NCBI GenBank assembly: GCA_905234655.1
Contig: CAJOJG010000041.1
Location: 1 to 32,385 of the forward strand
From: an uncultured Bacteroidales bacterium
GTDB lineage: Bacteria > Bacteroidota > Bacteroidia > Bacteroidales > UBA3824
Direction: 5' to 3'
Length of the DNA: 32,385 nt
Shown in pieces: positions 1 to 8,849 of the stretch. The notes beneath the pieces are model-generated. The model was given only the letters and a program-made list of their open reading frames with translations. It searched no databases and had not been told where the DNA came from. Numbering within the stretch: position 1 is the first letter of the stretch; each line of letters opens with the position of its first letter. A program made the position numbers and the translations under genes.

Positions 1-1
1 C

Positions 2-1026
2 CTGATGTTCCTCAACGGGCTTTTCAAGAGCGACACTCTGCGCAGCGCGATTTCGCTTGCCTACATCACCGGAATCCTGCCCGTCGTAAGGGACAAGGTT
101 CAGAGCAAACTCAACAATTTCAAAGAATACACGATTCTTGATTCCAAGGAACTCTCTGAATTTGTGGGATTTACCGACGAGGAAGTCGCCGTCCTGTGCG
201 AAAAATACCAAATCAACCATACAGAATGTAAAAACTGGTATCAGGGCTACAAATTGGACGAGTTTGACGTTTACAACCCCGAATCGGTGGTCATGAGCAT
301 CGAAGACCGCCGATTCGAGGGGCATTGGAACAAGACCTCGTCGTATTCGGTGATTACCGACCGTTTGCAGAGCAATTTTGACGGCATGAAGGACGACGTG
401 GTGAAGATGATTGCGGGCGAATGGATGTCGGGATGTACCTCAACACAATGACGGATTTTATTGTCAAGGACGACGCATTCACATACCTCGCGCATCTCGG
501 ATATTTGGCATACGACTACAAGTCAAGAACTTGCCGCATACCCAACAAGGAAGTGCGCATGGAATGGTTCAGGGCGATTTCGGTGATAAAGGAATACAAG
601 GTTACCGACCAAATCGTCAAAGACTCTGAAAATCTTCTCGAACAGACTTTGCAACAAAACAGCGCAGATGTTGCCAAGGCGTTGAACCGCAGCCATGTAC
701 ACGTTGCCTCGCACCGCAACTACAACAACGAACAGGCTCTTGCCTCGGCGGTTTATTTGGCTTTTATTGACACCGTGGTCAAAGAGACTTCCGCCGGCAA
801 CGGTATCGCCGACTTGATATACACCCCGCTGCACGCCGGCGGCAAGTATCCGCCGATGATTATCGAGCTCAAGTCCAACAAAACCGCCAGCCGCGCCGTC
901 AGCCAAATCAAAAGCAAGGAATATTTCCACGCTTTCGACTACTACCAAGGCCGCATCCTTTTCGTCGGCATCAATTATGACGAGAAGAAAAAACACACGT
1001 GCGAGATTGAGGTATATGAGAAATGA
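2..1026 (+). pseudogene. AAA-ATPase-like / PD-(D/E)XK nuclease protein, 5'-truncated and frameshifted
   Basis: The frame open from the window edge to 451 and the frame 421-1026 join into one protein. The first half reads through KMIAGE near base 421, and the natural continuation (MDVGMYLNTMTDF) is in the next frame, so one base appears to be missing, or two extra, near 420. The family is the large Bacteroidota group with an N-terminal AAA-ATPase-like domain (here lost beyond the window) and a C-terminal PDDEXK_9-type nuclease domain. The nuclease signature is seen as ADLIYTP followed by IIELK, near bases 815-875. Function is unknown; these proteins are numerous in Bacteroidota and often occur in accessory regions. 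The frameshift could be true decay or an assembly error. No other damage is visible in the C-terminal half, which hints that the break is recent or artefactual. Confidence 0.8.
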
Positions 1027-1231
1027 CCAGTAACAAAATAACATTTGCACTTATTTATCTGTATGTTGAGTTGTTATAGTAAAAAAGCAATGATTTGCAA
1101 AATAGTTTGAATATAAATGCTTTTGTATCACAAATTTAGATTATCGTTAATTTATAAACCTTTTTTTGACTAAATTGTAGGGATTATTTAAGTGCAGTTC
1201 CTTATTTTTATAAGTACGCAAAAATATTTGC

Positions 1232-1251
1232 ATGCCCTCGAAAGAGGGCAT
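1232..1251. repeat. Perfect 8-bp hairpin with GAAA loop in the hsdR upstream region
   Basis: ATGCCCTC and GAGGGCAT flank a GAAA (GNRA-type) tetraloop. The hairpin lies in the 326-base A+T-rich gap (1027-1352) between the broken ATPase gene and hsdR. Apart from it and the hsdR promoter I see nothing else in that gap. No T-tract directly follows on the plus strand, so it is not a standard intrinsic terminator in that direction. It lies upstream of the predicted hsdR promoter, so it is not in the hsdR leader. Confidence 0.6.
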
Positions 1252-1295
1252 TATGGTGATTATGTTTTTAATGCAAGCAAGTTTTTATTCAATCA

Positions 1296-1328
1296 TTGTA
1301 TTTCGTATCAATTTTTTGTTTACCTTTG
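1296..1328 (+). promoter_or_regulatory. Predicted Bacteroidota promoter of the hsd operon
   Basis: TACCTTTG at 1321-1328 matches the -7 consensus TAnnTTTG. TTG at 1296-1298 is a weak -33 element, 22 bp upstream. The predicted transcription start is about 15-20 bases before the hsdR ATG. Confidence 0.65.
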
Positions 1329-1352
1329 CAGACTAACAAACGAAATTAATAT

Positions 1353-4300
1353 ATGGAAAGTCAAATAGAGCAAAAACTTATCAAACAACTCGAAGACTTC
1401 AAATATGTATATCGGGCTGATATTAAAGATAGAGAATCCCTCGAAAAAAATTTCAGGGAGAAGTTCAATGTGAGAAACTACTGCCACCTGTCTGACAGCG
1501 AGTTTGATATGCTATTGTCTGACCTTATCGACAAAGATGTCTTCAAGTGTTCAAAAAAACTTCGCGAAAAACAACTTTTTTATCGCGAAGACGGTTTGCC
1601 TCTCTATTATAACCTTATTAATACAGATGATTGGTGCAAAAACGTTTACGAAGTGGTTACTCAACTGAGAATCAACACACAAAATTCCAATCAAAGATAT
1701 GATGTAATAATTCTTATCAACGGTTTGCCTCTTGTACAGATTGAACTCAAAGACCACAAGGTAAACCCGCGCAAGGCTATGCAACAGATAATTGACTACA
1801 AACGCGACAAAGGCAACGGCTATCTCAACACATTGCTTTGTTTTATGCAGTTGTTTATCGTCAGCAACGAAAACGAAACATTCTATTTCACCAACAACAA
1901 CGACAATTTCTTACAGTTTGACGCCAAAGAACAGTTTCTGCCTATTTACACTTGGGCAGACAGCAAGAATAAGAAAATTAACGATTTATATAAGTTTGCA
2001 AAGATATTTTTAGAAAAATATGTCCTCGGCGAAATGATTTGCCGTTATATGGTTTTGGTAAATACCGACAAAAAAGTGCTCATTATGCGACCATACCAAA
2101 TATACGCCGTAAAAAGGATAATGGACACCATAAAAAATGGAAGGGGCAACGGATATATTTGGCACACGACAGGCAGCGGTAAAACTCTTACGTCTTTCAA
2201 GGCTTCAACACTTCTCAAAAGCGAGGAAGACATACAAAAATGCCTTTTTGTGGTTGACAGAAAAGATTTGGACAGGCAGACACTCGAGGAGTTCAACAAG
2301 TTTCAGGAAGGTTGTGTAGAGGAAAACAGCAACACATCAGTCCTTGTAAGGCGTTTGTCATCGCGTGAAGACTACAACAAGGTTATTGTCACCACCATAC
2401 AAAAACTTTACAAGGCATTGTCGGAAGATACTTACAAATGGGAACTTGAAAACATAAAAGACGACCGTTTGGTATTCATATTTGACGAATGTCATCGTTC
2501 CCAATTCGGTCAAAATCACAAGGCTATCAAAAAATTCTTCCCGAACTCGCAAATGTTCGGGTTTACAGGGACACCAATTTTTGAAGAAAACGCCACGTAC
2601 AAACAAGCCGACGGACAAGAGGGACAATACAAAACGACAAAGAACGTTTTTGGGAAACTTCTTCATAAATACACAATCACACACGCAATAAACGACCTCA
2701 ACGTTCTCAGGTTTCATATTGACTATTTCAAGCCAAATGACGAAATTCCTGAAAATGGGTACGACAAAATTGCAATTGTCAAATCGATATTATCCAAACA
2801 CGACAAATCTACCGCAAACAGAAAGTTTAACGCCCTGTTTGCGACTTCGTCGATAAATGACGCAATAGAATATTACAGAATATTCAAGGAACAGCAAAGA
2901 ATACTCTCGGAACAAAACCCCGACTATAAGCCGCTGAATATCACTTGCGTTTTCACCCCGCCGTTGGAGGCTGTGAAAGACAACGAGAAAACTCTCAACG
3001 ACATAAGACAACTGCAAGAGGATTTGCAGCAAGAGAGGGACGACAACAAAACTGACCAAAGCCAAAAAAAGGCTGCATTGGTAGAAATCATTGAAGATTA
3101 CAACAAACAGTTTGTCAGTGGATATGCCCAAGGAGACGAAAAAGCATTGAAAAGCGGTTTTTCGCTTCAAGAGTTCGACATATATTACCAGGATGTGCAA
3201 CTGAGAATCAAGAACCAAAAATTCTCAAACGAAACATACGCTCATCAAAACAAAATCGACATCACCATTGTCGTAGATATGCTTTTGACGGGGTTCGATT
3301 CCAAGTATCTCAACACGCTCTATGTGGACAAAAACCTCAAATATCATTCGTTGATACAGGCGTTTTCGCGTACCAACAGAGTGCTCAACGACACAAAGCC
3401 ACAGGGAAACATTTTGGATTTCAGAGGGTTGCAAAACGAGGTAGATAAGGCTGTTGCTTTGTTTTCGGGAGAAGACTTGGACACCAAGAGTACAATTTGG
3501 CTCGTGGAACCCAAAGAAGAGGTCATAAAAAATTACAAAGATGCCGTAAGCGATCTCGAAGCCTTTATGCACAGGCAGCAACTCATGCTGTCGCCCGAAG
3601 ACGTTTACAACATCTGTGGGAACGAGGCTAAATGTCAGTTTATCAACCGTTTCAAACAAATTCAAAAATTAAAGACAAAACTCGACCAATACACCGATAT
3701 CACCGAAGAGGAAGAACAGCAAATTGAAAACATTCTCCCTTCGGAAGATATGATTGGATTTAGGGCGGCATATTTGGAAACAGCAAAAACTATCAAATTT
3801 ACCAAATCAGCCGACCAAGATACAATAAATGCTAACAACGAAGAACTAAACGATGACAACATAGACTTTGATTATGTTCTATTTGCCTCTGTTATAATCG
3901 ACTATGACTATATAATGGAATTGATTGCCAAATGGACAGGCAGAGAAACCAAGCAAAAACTCACCAAAGAGCAAATTATCAACATTATCAAATCGAGTTC
4001 CAATTTTATGGACGACGGCGACGAGATTATAGAATACATCAATTCTCTCGACAAGGATAACCTCAATGGCAAAACCGTTGACGAAGTTAAGCGGAATTTC
4101 GAGGATTTCAAACACCAAAAATACGATAACGAAATAGGCGGCATCGCAACTGATTTTCAACTTGGCATAGACCCTTTGACGGCGTTTATCAACCGCACCC
4201 TCGACCGCCTGATTTTAGACGGCGACGACATTACCGAACTATTTGGAAAACTTGATCTCGGATGGCGGGAGCGGGTAACAAAAGAAAAAGAATTTATGTC

Positions 4301-4373
4301 GAGGATTGTGCCGCTACTCAAACGTATGGCAAAAGGAAAAGAAATTTCAGGACTTAACGCTTGGGAGGAATAG
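1353..4373 (+). CDS. hsdR: Type I restriction enzyme, R subunit (HsdR)
   Basis: This 1006-residue protein is the restriction and DNA-translocation subunit of a type I R-M complex, which translocates and cuts DNA lacking the HsdM methylation mark. The N-terminal HSDR_N nuclease domain shows a PD-(D/E)XK core with D117 and E131-L-K133. The SF2 helicase motor shows Walker A TTGSGKT ending K277-T278, a DEAD-type box DECH (378-381), motif III-like TGTP (405-408) and motif VI QAFSRTNR with R673 and R676. A helical C-terminal region follows, as is usual for binding the M/S core. Length is typical. It is the first gene of the locus and is followed after only two bases by the DUF1016 gene. No truncation or missing catalytic residue is visible. 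Confidence 0.97.
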   Translation: MESQIEQKLIKQLEDFKYVYRADIKDRESLEKNFREKFNVRNYCHLSDSEFDMLLSDLIDKDVFKCSKKLREKQLFYREDGLPLYYNLINTDDWCKNVYEVVTQLRINTQNSNQRYDVIILINGLPLVQIELKDHKVNPRKAMQQIIDYKRDKGNGYLNTLLCFMQLFIVSNENETFYFTNNNDNFLQFDAKEQFLPIYTWADSKNKKINDLYKFAKIFLEKYVLGEMICRYMVLVNTDKKVLIMRPYQIYAVKRIMDTIKNGRGNGYIWHTTGSGKTLTSFKASTLLKSEEDIQKCLFVVDRKDLDRQTLEEFNKFQEGCVEENSNTSVLVRRLSSREDYNKVIVTTIQKLYKALSEDTYKWELENIKDDRLVFIFDECHRSQFGQNHKAIKKFFPNSQMFGFTGTPIFEENATYKQADGQEGQYKTTKNVFGKLLHKYTITHAINDLNVLRFHIDYFKPNDEIPENGYDKIAIVKSILSKHDKSTANRKFNALFATSSINDAIEYYRIFKEQQRILSEQNPDYKPLNITCVFTPPLEAVKDNEKTLNDIRQLQEDLQQERDDNKTDQSQKKAALVEIIEDYNKQFVSGYAQGDEKALKSGFSLQEFDIYYQDVQLRIKNQKFSNETYAHQNKIDITIVVDMLLTGFDSKYLNTLYVDKNLKYHSLIQAFSRTNRVLNDTKPQGNILDFRGLQNEVDKAVALFSGEDLDTKSTIWLVEPKEEVIKNYKDAVSDLEAFMHRQQLMLSPEDVYNICGNEAKCQFINRFKQIQKLKTKLDQYTDITEEEEQQIENILPSEDMIGFRAAYLETAKTIKFTKSADQDTINANNEELNDDNIDFDYVLFASVIIDYDYIMELIAKWTGRETKQKLTKEQIINIIKSSSNFMDDGDEIIEYINSLDKDNLNGKTVDEVKRNFEDFKHQKYDNEIGGIATDFQLGIDPLTAFINRTLDRLILDGDDITELFGKLDLGWRERVTKEKEFMSRIVPLLKRMAKGKEISGLNAWEE

Positions 4374-4375
4374 TT

Positions 4376-5374
4376 ATGGAGACAACAGCATTATCAACAA
4401 CAAGCAATTTCATCAGCGACATCAAGGCGTTGATAAACGAGGCGCAACAGCACGTTGTGCGCAGCGTTAATACCGTGATGGTGGCTACATATTGGGAGAT
4501 AGGCCGCCGCATTGTGGAAGAAGAACAGAACGGCAGCAACCGTGCCGAATACGGAAAATACTTGATTGAAACCCTTGCCAAAGCCCTCACAGAAGAGTTC
4601 GGCAAGGGCTTTAGCGAACCTAACTTGCGCAATTTCAGACAGTTTTATCTTGTATTTCCAATTCGCTACGCACTGCGTAGCGAATTGAGTTGGACACATT
4701 ACCGTCAGTTAATGCGCGTAGAAAACGAAAAAGCACGAGACTTCTACATCAAGGAAGCCGTCGAATGCGGTTGGAGCGCACGGCAGTTGGAGCGGCAAAT
4801 CAACTCGTTTTACTACCAACGTTTGCTGTCGAGCAAAAACGAAGATGTTGTAAAGCAAGAGGCTCTGCAAAACAATACGTCAATATCACCCAAAGACATA
4901 CTCAAAGACCCTTATATCCTTGAATTTCTTGATTTGAAAGAAAACAAGGACTATCTTGAAGCCGATTTGGAAACGGCCTTGATAAGCCGTCTGCAAGATT
5001 TCTTGCTCGAACTTGGCAAAGGATTTTCTTTTGTGGCACGTCAGCAACGCGTAACCACCGAGGCGGGCAAACATTATTACATCGATTTGGTGTTTTACAA
5101 TTACCTCTTGAAATGTTTTGTGCTGATAGATTTGAAAATCGGCACGTTGACACCGCAAGACGTAGGACAGATGGATTTGTACGTAAGGCTCTATGAAGAC
5201 CAGAAACGCACCAAAACCGACAATCCCACAATAGGAATAATACTCTGTTCGCAGAACGACGAGACTGTGGTGAAATATTCTATGCTCAACGACAGCAAAC
5301 AACTGTTCGCCTCTCAGTACAAACTCTATATGCCCACAGAGGAAGAATTTAAACGGATAATGAATTTCAGATAA
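4376..5374 (+). CDS. DUF1016 / YhcG-family PD-(D/E)XK nuclease domain protein
   Basis: The product has 332 residues. The ATG at 4376 is preferred because GGGAGGA sits just upstream; an earlier in-frame TTG at 4361 would lie inside hsdR. The N-terminal helical DUF1016_N region is followed by the YhcG nuclease domain. The nuclease core is visible as HYYIDLVFYN and then LIDLKIG, i.e. D...(D/E)xK, around residues 235-260. Members are putative endonucleases often embedded in type I R-M loci; their exact role is not established. The gene starts 2 bases after hsdR, and its TAA shares its last A with the hsdS ATG (TAATG). A 29-base palindrome (4659-4687) encodes the RYALRSEL segment between the conserved FPI and SWTHYR blocks, which may be an insertion in the family alignment. 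Confidence 0.88.
   Translation: METTALSTTSNFISDIKALINEAQQHVVRSVNTVMVATYWEIGRRIVEEEQNGSNRAEYGKYLIETLAKALTEEFGKGFSEPNLRNFRQFYLVFPIRYALRSELSWTHYRQLMRVENEKARDFYIKEAVECGWSARQLERQINSFYYQRLLSSKNEDVVKQEALQNNTSISPKDILKDPYILEFLDLKENKDYLEADLETALISRLQDFLLELGKGFSFVARQQRVTTEAGKHYYIDLVFYNYLLKCFVLIDLKIGTLTPQDVGQMDLYVRLYEDQKRTKTDNPTIGIILCSQNDETVVKYSMLNDSKQLFASQYKLYMPTEEEFKRIMNFR
4659..4687. repeat. 29-base perfect palindrome inside the DUF1016 gene
   Basis: Two 14-base arms (left arm CAATTCGCTACGCA, right arm its exact reverse complement) flank a single central C. It is fully inside a coding region and read in frame, encoding about nine residues. Such long perfect arms are not expected from coding constraint. 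Confidence 0.85.
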
Positions 5375-6708
5375 TGACATCAAAAACAACATATATAGAT
5401 ACAACCACCACCGCCCCCGAATTGCGTTTCCCAGAATTTCACGACGATTGGCAGGTGAAACGGTTGGGGGAATGTTTTGATGAACGAATAGAAAAAAAAT
5501 GTATCAATCTGCCATTGCTATCATTGACAGAAAATGGAATTATACCACAAGAAGAAACAAATCGCAAAGACAATTCCAATTCAGATAAATCAAAATACCT
5601 CCGTGTTTGTATTGGAGATATAGCATATAATACAATGAGAATGTGGCAGGGTAGATGCGTATGGGTAGATACAGAAGGTATTGTTAGTCCTGCATATACA
5701 GTATGCAAACCTAAGGAAAACATTTTTTCTTTGTTTTTCTATTATATGTTTAAGACACAGAAAATGATTAATGTTTTCCATCAACACTCGCAAGGTCTTG
5801 TAAATGATACATTAAATTTAAAATATGAAAAATTTAGTGCTATCCGTGTTTCCCTCCCCACCCTTGCCGAACAGCGCAAAATAGCCATGTGTCTGTCATC
5901 GTTGGACGATTTGATAAAAGCCATTGGCGACAAAATCGAATTGTTGAAACAACATAAAAAAGGATTGATGCAGAAAATGTTTCCGAAAAAAGACGGTACG
6001 ATATGCGGACGCGGACACGGTAGAGACGCAAAATTTTGCGTCTCTACAAACCCAACCATCGTACCCGAATTGCGGTTTCCTGAATTTTCAGGGGATTGGC
6101 AGGTGAAACCATTGGGGGAATGTTTTGTAATGCTACAAAACAACACATTGTCTCGTGCAGAATTGAATGATAAATGCGGTGATTATCAAAATGTTCATTA
6201 TGGTGATGTGTTGATTAAATATGGTTCGATATTAAATGCATCCAAAGAACAATTACCATATATTAACAACAATAATGTTGCTGAAAAATATGACAAATCA
6301 TTGTTAAACGACGGTGATGTGATAATTGCAGATACCGCAGAAGACGAAACGGTTGGTAAATGCACAGAGATTATCAATGTTGGCGATAAGAAAATCATTT
6401 CGGGGTTGCATACCATTCCGATTAGATCAATAATAGATTTTGCAAAATGTTTTATTGGTTTGTATTTCAATTCTAATATTTGGCATAGCCAATTATTGCG
6501 AATTATGCAAGGTACAAAGGTTTATAGTATTTCAAAATCACAATTAAAGAATCTATCCGTTTGTTTCCCCACCCTTTCCGAACAGCGCAAAATAGCGGCG
6601 TGTTTATCGTCCATCGACGCGGCGATAGAAGAAACCGAAAACAAATTGCAAAAGTTGCAACAGCACAAAAAAGGGTTGATGCAGCGGATGTTTGTGCGGC
6701 GGGTGTAG
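5374..6708 (+). CDS. hsdS: Type I R-M specificity subunit (HsdS), two target-recognition domains
   Basis: This 444-residue protein chooses the DNA target for the R-M complex. It has the classic two-half structure. Each half begins with PELRFPEF...DWQVK.LGECF (near residues 14 and 230), then a variable target-recognition domain. A conserved helix follows, beginning LPTLAEQRKIA near 161 in the first half and FPTLSEQRKIA near 398 in the second, and ending QHKKGLMQ.MF. The two recognition domains differ from each other, so a bipartite asymmetric target is expected. The ATG overlaps the previous stop codon by one base, suggesting translational coupling. The linker between the halves contains a 28-base perfect palindrome translated as part of GHGRDAKFCVST. 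The stop codon lies inside a second palindrome of the same length. Confidence 0.96.
   Translation: MTSKTTYIDTTTTAPELRFPEFHDDWQVKRLGECFDERIEKKCINLPLLSLTENGIIPQEETNRKDNSNSDKSKYLRVCIGDIAYNTMRMWQGRCVWVDTEGIVSPAYTVCKPKENIFSLFFYYMFKTQKMINVFHQHSQGLVNDTLNLKYEKFSAIRVSLPTLAEQRKIAMCLSSLDDLIKAIGDKIELLKQHKKGLMQKMFPKKDGTICGRGHGRDAKFCVSTNPTIVPELRFPEFSGDWQVKPLGECFVMLQNNTLSRAELNDKCGDYQNVHYGDVLIKYGSILNASKEQLPYINNNNVAEKYDKSLLNDGDVIIADTAEDETVGKCTEIINVGDKKIISGLHTIPIRSIIDFAKCFIGLYFNSNIWHSQLLRIMQGTKVYSISKSQLKNLSVCFPTLSEQRKIAACLSSIDAAIEETENKLQKLQQHKKGLMQRMFVRRV
5405..6690 (+). repeat. Duplicated half-gene segments in hsdS
   Basis: Two pairs of near-identical DNA segments occur inside hsdS. One pair is the start of each half (about 5410-5480 and 6060-6127; both contain GATTGGCAGGTGAAAC and TTGGGGGAATGTTTT). 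The other is the conserved helix of each half (about 5850-5985 and 6565-6690; both contain GAACAGCGCAAAATAGC). They border each recognition domain and are natural sites for homologous exchange of domains. Confidence 0.85.
6020..6047. repeat. 28-base perfect palindrome in the hsdS linker
   Basis: The arm GTAGAGACGCAAAA is followed directly by its exact reverse complement. It lies in frame in the linker between the two HsdS halves. It shares its outer ten bases and its total length with the palindrome at 6705-6732, so the two look like copies of one short repeat family. Confidence 0.88.
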
Positions 6709-6732
6709 AGACGCGATTAATCGCGTCCCTAC
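6705..6732. repeat. 28-base near-perfect palindrome spanning the hsdS stop codon
   Basis: The arm GTAGAGACGCGATT is followed by its reverse complement with one mismatched pair. The TAG inside the left arm (6706-6708) is the hsdS stop codon. It lies in the 52-base gap before hsdM, followed by short repeats of AATGATAAATGATAAATCATT type. It could also form a hairpin affecting hsdS/hsdM transcript levels. Confidence 0.85.
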
Positions 6733-6760
6733 AATGATAAATGATAAATCATTATAAATT

Positions 6761-8353
6761 ATGGCACAAAACAATCAAAATAAATTAGGCGACATCCTTT
6801 GGGCAGTTGCCGACCAACTACGAGGTTCAATGAATGCAGATAGTTTCAGAGACTATATGCTCTCGTTTCTGTTTCTTTACAACATTTCTTGGAGATACAG
6901 GGAAGCCGTCAAGAAGGAATTGGGCAAGGAATACGACTACGAAAGCGAAACGCCGTTGCTCGATTGGTACAATCAAAACCCTGACTACATCGAAGAATTT
7001 GAAAAACAGATGCGCCGTAAGGTGCATTATGTCATCGAACCCCAATATTTGTGGGACAACATCCGCAAATTGGCAAGCAAACAAAGCCCTGAATTGCTCA
7101 GCACATTGTCGGAAGGGTTTAAGAAGATAGAGAACGATTCGTTTGGCAATACGTTTGAAGGCTTGTTTTCGGAGATACACCTCGATTCCGACAAGTTGGG
7201 CAAGAATACCACGGAACGCAACCTCTTGCTGTGCAAAATCATCAACACCATTGCCGACCGTTTGGAAAATTTCACCGATTCCACCGATGCTTTGGGTGAT
7301 GCGTATGAGTATGTTATAGGCAAGTTTGCGGCAAGTGCGGGGCAGAAGGCGGGCGAGTTTTATACGCCGCAACGCATATCGGACATTTTGTCGCAGATAG
7401 TGATACTTGACTGTCAAGACCCTAAAAACGGCAAGAAACCACGACTTGAAAACGTGCTTGACTTTGCCTGTGGTTCGGGTTCGTTGTTGCTCAATGTAAA
7501 AAAGACGATGGGCGCAAACGGCGTGGGCAAAATCTACGGTCAGGAAAAAAACATCACCACCTACAACCTCGCCCGAATGAATATGCTACTTCACGGCGTA
7601 AAAGACACCGAGTTTGACATTTATCACGGCGACACCCTTGTCAACGATTGGAAGGTATTGAAAGAAGAAATACCGGGAAACCACATAAAATTTGACGCTG
7701 TCGTTGCCAATCCACCGTTCAGCCTCCGTTGGGAGCCGGGCGAAAAAGAAGAAAAAGATTTCAGGTTTTCAAGATACGGAGTTTCTCCAAAGGCTGCGGC
7801 AGATTTTGCGTTTCTACTTCACGGATTCCACTATCTGAGCGACAACGGCACAATGGCAATAATACTTCCGCACGGAGTATTGTTCCGAGGCGGCAAGGAG
7901 GAGGCTATCCGCACAAAACTCATCAACGACGACAATATCGACGCCATCATCGGATTGCCCCAAAACCTGTTTTACTCAACGGGAATCCCTGTTTGTATCA
8001 TTGTATTGAAAAAATGCCGCAAAGATTCTGACGTTTTGTTCATAAATGCGCAAGAACATTTCAACAAAATAAAACGTCAAAACGAACTCAGCGAAGACCA
8101 CGTCAAGAAAATCGTTGACACCTACCGCAATAGGGCGGAAGAAGAACGTTATTCGCGCCGTGTGTCGCTGCCAGAAATCAAGGAAAACAACTACAACCTC
8201 AACATCACCCGCTACGTCAACCTCTCGATAGAAGAAGTCAGCGTGGATTTGGCAAAAGTTCAGAAAGAGTTGAAAGCCATCGACATAGAGATAGAAAAAC
8301 ACCGCGCCGAACACAATGCTTTTTTGCGTGAGTTGGGATTGGAGGAGATATAG
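6761..8353 (+). CDS. hsdM: Type I R-M methyltransferase subunit (HsdM)
   Basis: This 530-residue N6-adenine DNA methyltransferase subunit uses S-adenosylmethionine to protect the host target chosen by HsdS. The N-terminal helical HsdM_N domain (about residues 10-150) leads to the N6_Mtase domain. Motif I is DFACGSGS (234-241). The acidic/aromatic block GQEKN follows near 267. The catalytic motif IV NPPF is at 317-320. A C-terminal coiled-coil-like tail (KVQKELKAIDIEIEKH) fits the usual HsdS contact region. Length is normal and all motifs are intact. It is the last gene of the hsd cluster, an order (R-DUF1016-S-M) in which the modification subunit is made last. Confidence 0.97.
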   Translation: MAQNNQNKLGDILWAVADQLRGSMNADSFRDYMLSFLFLYNISWRYREAVKKELGKEYDYESETPLLDWYNQNPDYIEEFEKQMRRKVHYVIEPQYLWDNIRKLASKQSPELLSTLSEGFKKIENDSFGNTFEGLFSEIHLDSDKLGKNTTERNLLLCKIINTIADRLENFTDSTDALGDAYEYVIGKFAASAGQKAGEFYTPQRISDILSQIVILDCQDPKNGKKPRLENVLDFACGSGSLLLNVKKTMGANGVGKIYGQEKNITTYNLARMNMLLHGVKDTEFDIYHGDTLVNDWKVLKEEIPGNHIKFDAVVANPPFSLRWEPGEKEEKDFRFSRYGVSPKAAADFAFLLHGFHYLSDNGTMAIILPHGVLFRGGKEEAIRTKLINDDNIDAIIGLPQNLFYSTGIPVCIIVLKKCRKDSDVLFINAQEHFNKIKRQNELSEDHVKKIVDTYRNRAEEERYSRRVSLPEIKENNYNLNITRYVNLSIEEVSVDLAKVQKELKAIDIEIEKHRAEHNAFLRELGLEEI

Positions 8354-8355
8354 AA

Positions 8356-8386
8356 TTGCCAATCCCAACAAAACCAATTATCTTTG
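8356..8386 (+). promoter_or_regulatory. Predicted promoter of the HepT/MntA operon
   Basis: TTG (8356-8358) and TATCTTTG (8379-8386) are 20 bp apart, fitting the Bacteroidota -33/-7 consensus. The site begins 3 bases after the hsdM stop and gives a leader of about 20 bases, so this pair is probably transcribed independently of the hsd genes. Confidence 0.75.
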
Positions 8387-8414
8387 CAGCGCAAACAAAT
8401 AATTGCAGTCAATT

Positions 8415-8849
8415 ATGGAAAACACTAACGACCGTATCAAAGACCGTTTCAGCCGCTATCAGTCGGCGTTGAAACGGCTTAGCGAGGCGATATTACAATA
8501 CGAGGACACGGCGGATGAGAACGACGTCATCAAGTCGATGATGCGCGATTCTATCATCAAGCGGTTTGAGTTCACATTCGAGCTCGCGTGGAAGGTGATG
8601 AAAGATTATGCCGAATACAACGGTTATACGGACATGGCCAACAGCCCCCGCAACGCCATCCGCCTTGCATTGCAGATGGGAATCATCACCGACACGGCGT
8701 GGATGTCGATGTTGGAATCACGAAACTTGATGGCGCACGTCTATGACGATGACGAGGCGGCAAATGTGATGGACGCATTGTTCGTCTATCATAATTTGTT
8801 GGTAGCATTTGATGAAGTAATGAACAATAAGTTGTCTGATTTGCAATGA
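8415..8849 (+). CDS. HEPN-domain toxin, HI_0074/HepT-type nucleotidyltransferase substrate-binding protein
   Basis: The product has 144 residues, starting at the ATG at 8415; an in-frame TTG at 8403 is unlikely. It matches the HI_0074 family: the block RDSIIKRFEFTFELAWKVMKDY, SPRNAIR, then the HEPN RNase motif RNLMAH (R103 to H108) followed by VYD. In characterised HepT/MntA pairs the HEPN protein is an RNase toxin silenced by AMPylation from its partner. The downstream MntA-like gene overlaps it by four bases (ATGA), the typical arrangement. The R-x4-H catalytic pair is intact, so activity is plausible. Its position immediately after a type I R-M system suggests a defence or stabilising role, which is inference. 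Confidence 0.93.
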   Translation: MENTNDRIKDRFSRYQSALKRLSEAILQYEDTADENDVIKSMMRDSIIKRFEFTFELAWKVMKDYAEYNGYTDMANSPRNAIRLALQMGIITDTAWMSMLESRNLMAHVYDDDEAANVMDALFVYHNLLVAFDEVMNNKLSDLQ

